A stretch of 54,757 nucleotides of DNA, from positions 1 to 54,757 of the forward strand of contig PLZF01000072.1 in assembly GCA_003152015.1 (NCBI GenBank). The letters are read 5' to 3'. Below, one piece after another: positions 50,951-54,757 of the stretch (positions are counted from its first letter, which is position 1; each line of letters opens with the position of its first letter). Source of the stretch: Acidimicrobiaceae bacterium (GTDB lineage: Bacteria; Actinomycetota; Acidimicrobiia; Acidimicrobiales; RAAP-2). A program made the position numbers and the translations under genes. A model generated the notes under the pieces. The model had not been told where the DNA came from, made no database searches, and saw nothing but the letters and a program-made list of their open reading frames with translations.

Positions 50951-53170
50951 TCAGACCGGGAGCGGGTCTGATTCGGGCAGGTTGGTCTCGTCGACGGGGC
51001 TCTCGGGCGGCGCCGATTCGGGATCGACCGACAGGCGGGGAAGGATCCGGTCGAGCCAGTCGGGGAACCACCAGTTGGATTTTCCGAACAGGAACATCAG
51101 CGCCGGAATGATGGTCATACGAATCACCACCGCGTCAATGAGGATCCCGGCGGCCAAGCCCAGACCGAACTCCTTGATCACCCGTTGGCCCCCGAGCATG
51201 AACGACCCGAACACCAGAATCATGATGAGGGCGGCAGCGGTGATGGTCTTTCCGGTAGACGCCAGGCCCTTGCGTATCGCCCCTCGGCTGTCGCCCGACT
51301 TGGTCCACTCCTCATGGATGCGACTGACCAGAAATACCTCGTAGTCCATCGAGAGCCCGAAGAGAATGGCGAAGAGCATGACCGGGAGAAACGACTCGAT
51401 GGGTCCGGCCCGGTTGATCCCGAAGACGGTGCCCAGCCAGCCCCATTGAAAGACCGCCACCAACACACCGAAGGCGGCCCCGATGGAAAGGAGGTTCATC
51501 ACCGCGGCGGTGAGGGGGATGACGAGGCTTCGGAAGACCAGTGCCAGCAGTAGGAAGGAGAGCACTACCACCAGCCCGATGAACAGTGGCAGTTTGGAGG
51601 TCAACACTGACGCGAAGTCGGCGAAGATGGCTGTCGGTCCTCCGAGATAGACGGTGACGCCCGATCCGGAGACCACGCGAGGAATGGTCTGACTGCGCAG
51701 GCGGCTGATCAGCGTGGAGGTGGCACCATCCTGGGGTGCCGATGATGGATAGACCTGCACCAGAGACACCTGTTTGCCGTCCTTGGCCGGAAGACTGATC
51801 GGTGCGGAAACCCGGTCCACGTCCGGTTGGGCCTTGACCTCGGTGGCGAGTTGGTCGAGGACGTGTTGGTTGGCCACACCCTGGTTGACGGCAACCAGTT
51901 GCAATGGACCGTTGAAGCCGGGCCCGAAGCCCTTGGCCAGGAGGTCGTAGGCCTGGCGGGTGGTGGTTGCCGCCGGATCGTTGCCCTGGTCGGAGTTGCC
52001 CAGCCGCAGGGAGAGAAGGGGCAGGGCCACCAGTACGATGGCGATGAGTGCCACCACGGCCGGCAGGAGTGAATGGTCCTGAATCAAGCGGGCCCATCGG
52101 GACCAGAAGCCCTTGGCGCCTGCTCCGATCACTCGTGGGCCGGTGGTGGCCAGCTCGCGCTTTTGGCGCCGGCTGAGCACCTTGGGCCCGATGAAACCGA
52201 GGAAGGCGGGGAGCAGGGTGAGGGCGGCCAGCATGGTGAAGGCCACCCCGATGGCCGCCGCCACCGCCAAGCCGTAGAGAAATGACACCCCGAGGGCGAA
52301 CATGCCGAGCAGCGCGATACACACGATGATCCCAGCGAACAGGACGGCCCGTCCCGAGGTATTCACCGCGTTGACGATCGACGCCTCGGTGTCCTGACCG
52401 GCGATGAGACCCTGTCTGTGTCGGGTCACGATAAACAGGGCGTAGTCAATGCCGACACCCAGGCCGATGAGGGCGACCAGCTCAACGGAGAATTGGGGCA
52501 TTTTCAGCACGTGGCTCAGAATGCCGATGAGACCGATGGCGGTGCCGAGCGAAGCCAGCGCCGACAGGAGCGGGAGCGCCATGGCGAAGATCGACCCGAA
52601 GATGAAGAAGAGGACCGCACCGGCCAGGATGACTCCGGGCACGGTTCCCCCGAAGGATTGACCGTTCGAGGCCTCGCCCAGTTGCCCGGCCACCGCCACC
52701 TGGATGCCCGGGCCCTCGGCTGTTTTCGCCGCGGCCACGAACTGCTTGGCCAGGCTGGTGGAGAAGCCCAGGTTCTGCTGGTTGAAGGTGACGGTGGCAA
52801 AGGCGATGGTGCCGTCCGCACTGACGTGGGTTGGCGCGGCCGGCCCGTAGGGCGAGGCGATGTTGGAGACATGGGGCACCGAGGCCACCTTGGCCAACAT
52901 CTGATTGATCTTGGCTTCGACGGTCGGATCGGCGAACTTGGTGCCCCCCGAGGTTTGGAACACGATCTGTTCGGTGTCGCCCGACTGACTGGGTGCCGCC
53001 GCCTGCAACAGGGCGTACGCCTCGGTCGATTCGGTGTGGGGGAGCGAAAAGCTGTTTGAGTAAGCGGTCCCTGTCGCGTTGTTAATGGCGGACACCCCGA
53101 CCAGGGCGACCAGCCAGAACAGCAGCACCCACCGGCGATGACGGACGCACCAAGAAGCGAGGGATTGCAT
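50951..53170 (-). CDS. MMPL/RND-family transporter
   Basis: A 739-residue MMPL-type exporter with two repeats, each with a large extracytoplasmic loop and five or six membrane helices. GVGIDYALFIVTRHRQGL in the first half and LFGLSMDYEVFLVSRIHEEW in the second carry the Asp-Tyr motif of the proton path. Members export lipids, glycopeptides or drugs. The ATG at 53170 starts just before the first membrane helix; an open frame extends 58 codons upstream but is not conserved. Confidence 0.92.
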   Translation of the reverse strand: MQSLASWCVRHRRWVLLFWLVALVGVSAINNATGTAYSNSFSLPHTESTEAYALLQAAAPSQSGDTEQIVFQTSGGTKFADPTVEAKINQMLAKVASVPHVSNIASPYGPAAPTHVSADGTIAFATVTFNQQNLGFSTSLAKQFVAAAKTAEGPGIQVAVAGQLGEASNGQSFGGTVPGVILAGAVLFFIFGSIFAMALPLLSALASLGTAIGLIGILSHVLKMPQFSVELVALIGLGVGIDYALFIVTRHRQGLIAGQDTEASIVNAVNTSGRAVLFAGIIVCIALLGMFALGVSFLYGLAVAAAIGVAFTMLAALTLLPAFLGFIGPKVLSRRQKRELATTGPRVIGAGAKGFWSRWARLIQDHSLLPAVVALIAIVLVALPLLSLRLGNSDQGNDPAATTTRQAYDLLAKGFGPGFNGPLQLVAVNQGVANQHVLDQLATEVKAQPDVDRVSAPISLPAKDGKQVSLVQVYPSSAPQDGATSTLISRLRSQTIPRVVSGSGVTVYLGGPTAIFADFASVLTSKLPLFIGLVVVLSFLLLALVFRSLVIPLTAAVMNLLSIGAAFGVLVAVFQWGWLGTVFGINRAGPIESFLPVMLFAILFGLSMDYEVFLVSRIHEEWTKSGDSRGAIRKGLASTGKTITAAALIMILVFGSFMLGGQRVIKEFGLGLAAGILIDAVVIRMTIIPALMFLFGKSNWWFPDWLDRILPRLSVDPESAPPESPVDETNLPESDPLPV

Positions 53171-53381
53171 GAGGGGGGTTCCTTGCGGTTGTGGTTCGGT
53201 AACCGGATGGTGGACCAGCGGCGGCCCCGTTGCCCGACGATGACGTCTTTCGAAATGCTGTCTCTCGCCGAGCCGGTCCTGATCGAGAGTCAGGGGTTGC
53301 CTTCTGAGGAGAACGCACACCCCGATCGGTTCATACGGGCGCACACGCTACTAGAGGAACCCGCAGTGTCGACACTTGGGG

Positions 53382-54170
53382 ATGGCGGTGGACCATGATG
53401 ACCGGGTGGACTTATCCGATCGGCTGGTGCCCCTGACCGGTGCCTTCAACTTCCGTGACCTCGGCGGCTATCCGGGAGGGGGCGGGTTGGTCATCAAGCG
53501 TGGTCGGCTGTTCCGGAGCGATGGTCTCCATCGGCTGACCGGCCCCGATATGGACGTCCTGCGCTCCATCGGCCTCTCCACCGTCATCGACCTCCGGACC
53601 CCGGGCGAGCTGGAGCAAACCGGCCGGGGGCTGTTGGAGGAGGAAGCGATTCGGTTTCACCATCTTGCCGTGGTGCAACGAGGTGGGGGCGAAGCGGTGG
53701 GAGCACCGGCACCGGCAGGTGACGACCTGGCCGAACGCTACCTCTGGTATCTCGAGACCGGCCGGTCGGCTCTCGTCGAGGCGCTGCGGCTGGTGGCGCA
53801 GTCAAGCAATCTTCCGCTGGTCTTCCACTGCACGGCAGGCAAGGACCGGACCGGGGTACTGGCCGCCCTTGTTCTTGACATCCTCGGAGTCGAGCGGGAC
53901 GTCATCGTGGCCGACTATCTGATCACCGCCGACCGGTTGGAGCTGATCATGGGTCGCGTCCGATCTGACCCGATCTACTCCGCCCGGATGACCAAACTGC
54001 CCGCCTCCCGTTTCACAGTGGAGGCGACCACCATGGAGGGGTTTCTCGACGGGCTCTACGCCGGCTTTGGCGGTGCCCGATCATGGGCCATAGGCGCCGG
54101 GGTGTTGCCCGAAGACATGGATCAGATGAGGGCCGACCTGCTCGAACCGGGTGGATTGGTGTCTGACTGA
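53382..54170 (+). CDS. Tyrosine-protein phosphatase-like (Y_phosphatase3 type)
   Basis: A 262-residue phosphatase. NFRDLGGYP near the start and FHCTAGKDRTGVLAALVL with the CxxGKDR loop (nucleophilic Cys, Arg) match the Y_phosphatase3 family (MptpB-like), whose members can act on phosphotyrosine, phosphoserine or phosphoinositides. IDLRTPGELEQTG, which holds an acidic residue before the loop, is also conserved. The ATG at 53382 is preferred over a TTG six bases earlier. Divergent from the MMPL gene with about 210 bp between. Confidence 0.9.
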   Translation: MAVDHDDRVDLSDRLVPLTGAFNFRDLGGYPGGGGLVIKRGRLFRSDGLHRLTGPDMDVLRSIGLSTVIDLRTPGELEQTGRGLLEEEAIRFHHLAVVQRGGGEAVGAPAPAGDDLAERYLWYLETGRSALVEALRLVAQSSNLPLVFHCTAGKDRTGVLAALVLDILGVERDVIVADYLITADRLELIMGRVRSDPIYSARMTKLPASRFTVEATTMEGFLDGLYAGFGGARSWAIGAGVLPEDMDQMRADLLEPGGLVSD

Positions 54171-54182
54171 GTCTGGGTGGGT

Positions 54183-54714
54183 TCAGGCCAGTACGTCATC
54201 GACGGCCGTCGCCAACACCCCGAGACCGTCGTCGAGGAGCGCCGCGTCGATGACCAGGGGTGGCAACAGCCGGATCACGTTGGCGAAGGTTCCGCAGGAG
54301 AGGACCATCACCCCGGCTTGGTGACAGGCCCGGGTGATCCGACGGGTGGACTCGGGATCGGGCTCGAGGGTTCCCGGGCGGACGAGTTCGATGGCCATCA
54401 TTGCCCCCCGTCCACGCACGTCGCCGATACCAGGGTGCTCTGCCTGCAGCGAGAGCAATCGGGTCAGAGTGACTTCGCCGATCCGTCGGGCCGCCCGGGC
54501 GAGATCGAGGGTGCGGAGGGTGTCGATGGCGGCCAACGCCGCCGCACAGGCGACCGGACTGCCCCGTAGGTTCCGCCGATGCCACCGCATTCCAGCGACG
54601 GCGTTCGAGCTCCCGCGAACGCGGTCCGGGTATCTCGGTGACGACGTTGCGGGCTTGTGGGATTCGAGGCGACCGGTTGATTGGTCCGTCGAGGTCGGAG
54701 CCGGGCCCGGTCAC
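54183..54714 (-). pseudogene. 4-aminobutyrate aminotransferase (gabT), internally deleted
   Basis: The first ~45 codons (SPRIPQARNVVTEIPGPRSR then ELERRRWNAV) are the N-terminus of a GABA aminotransferase. A second frame then gives ECGGIGGTYG and a third gives SPVACAAALAAIDTLRTLDL through to the C-terminus (GDVRGRGAMMAIELVRPGT). About 280 residues, including the PLP lysine region, are missing, and two frame changes are needed. It either decayed or was mis-assembled near the window end. Confidence 0.75.
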
Positions 54715-54727
54715 AAGGGTTTTCCCG

Positions 54728-54741
54728 CCATGGATCCATGG
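54728..54741. repeat. 14-bp perfect palindrome at window end
   Basis: CCATGGATCCATGG, a perfect palindrome 14 bp upstream of the gabT remnant's GTG start. Meaning unknown; it may be an operator. Confidence 0.4.
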
Positions 54742-54757
54742 AAGCCGGCGTCCCCGA

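Noticed and set aside
1-54757. CRISPR array
   Set aside because: No set of regularly spaced short repeats with unique spacers was seen; the R repeats are 0.7-3.9 kb apart.

Overview
The window is about 55 kb of high-GC DNA with actinobacterial gene content. It carries an F420-biosynthesis gene (cofD/fbiA), LppX-type lipoprotein debris, MmpL/RND and MarR-ABC exporters, MmgE/PrpD and HTD2-type hydratases, and a radical SAM enzyme with a Cys-Cys-Ser-Glu-Pro tail. Together these suggest an uncultured actinobacterium, possibly of the Acidimicrobiia. This is inference from gene content only; no rRNA or complete tRNA gene is present.

Layout. 1-0.87 kb: insertion-sequence debris and the tail of a lipoprotein gene. 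0.87-1.9 kb: cofD on the minus strand. 2.1-7.5 kb: a plus-strand operon of acyl-CoA dehydrogenase, acyl-CoA ligase, SCP2-type thiolase, nitroreductase and a small unknown protein. 7.6-10.7 kb: an accessory patch with a CopG-type toxin-antitoxin pair, an MFS transporter bracketed by 49-bp inverted repeats, and an IS1182 fragment fused to a DUF664 tail. 10.8-14.3 kb: HMG-CoA lyase, acyl-CoA dehydrogenase and both subunits of a 3-oxoacid CoA-transferase, a branched-chain/ketone-body catabolic operon. 14.5-20.7 kb: a branched-chain amino-acid-type ABC importer (livF-G-M-H and a binding protein) split by a broken IS30 element. 20.8-24.4 kb: a decayed GntR/UTRA regulator, MmgE/PrpD, a fused and frameshifted acyl-CoA dehydrogenase/CoA-transferase remnant and an HTD2-like hydratase. 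24.4-26 kb: another IS scrap and two small membrane proteins.

26-32.7 kb is the most unusual part. Three unrelated toxin-antitoxin operons (GNAT/DUF1778, VapBC, RelE/Phd), all on the minus strand, are each bordered by copies of a shared ~26-bp direct repeat or its flank. Among them lie 3'-half fragments of tRNA genes and truncated genes (MgtA tail, iron-permease-like tail) plus two membrane proteins. It reads as an array of toxin-antitoxin cassettes built at tRNA-like sites, with no integrase in view.

33-54.7 kb is mostly ordinary chromosome: acyl desaturase, pdxH, a DUF169 protein, an NfuA-like Fe-S carrier, an ATP-grasp enzyme paired with a B12-type radical SAM protein (the second notable system), alkA-metE, aquaporin, a MarR-regulated heterodimeric ABC exporter, aldehyde dehydrogenase, a phospholipase C-like phosphoesterase, an MMPL transporter, a tyrosine-phosphatase-like protein and an internally deleted gabT. 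Several genes are frameshifted or internally deleted, so some breaks could be assembly errors.
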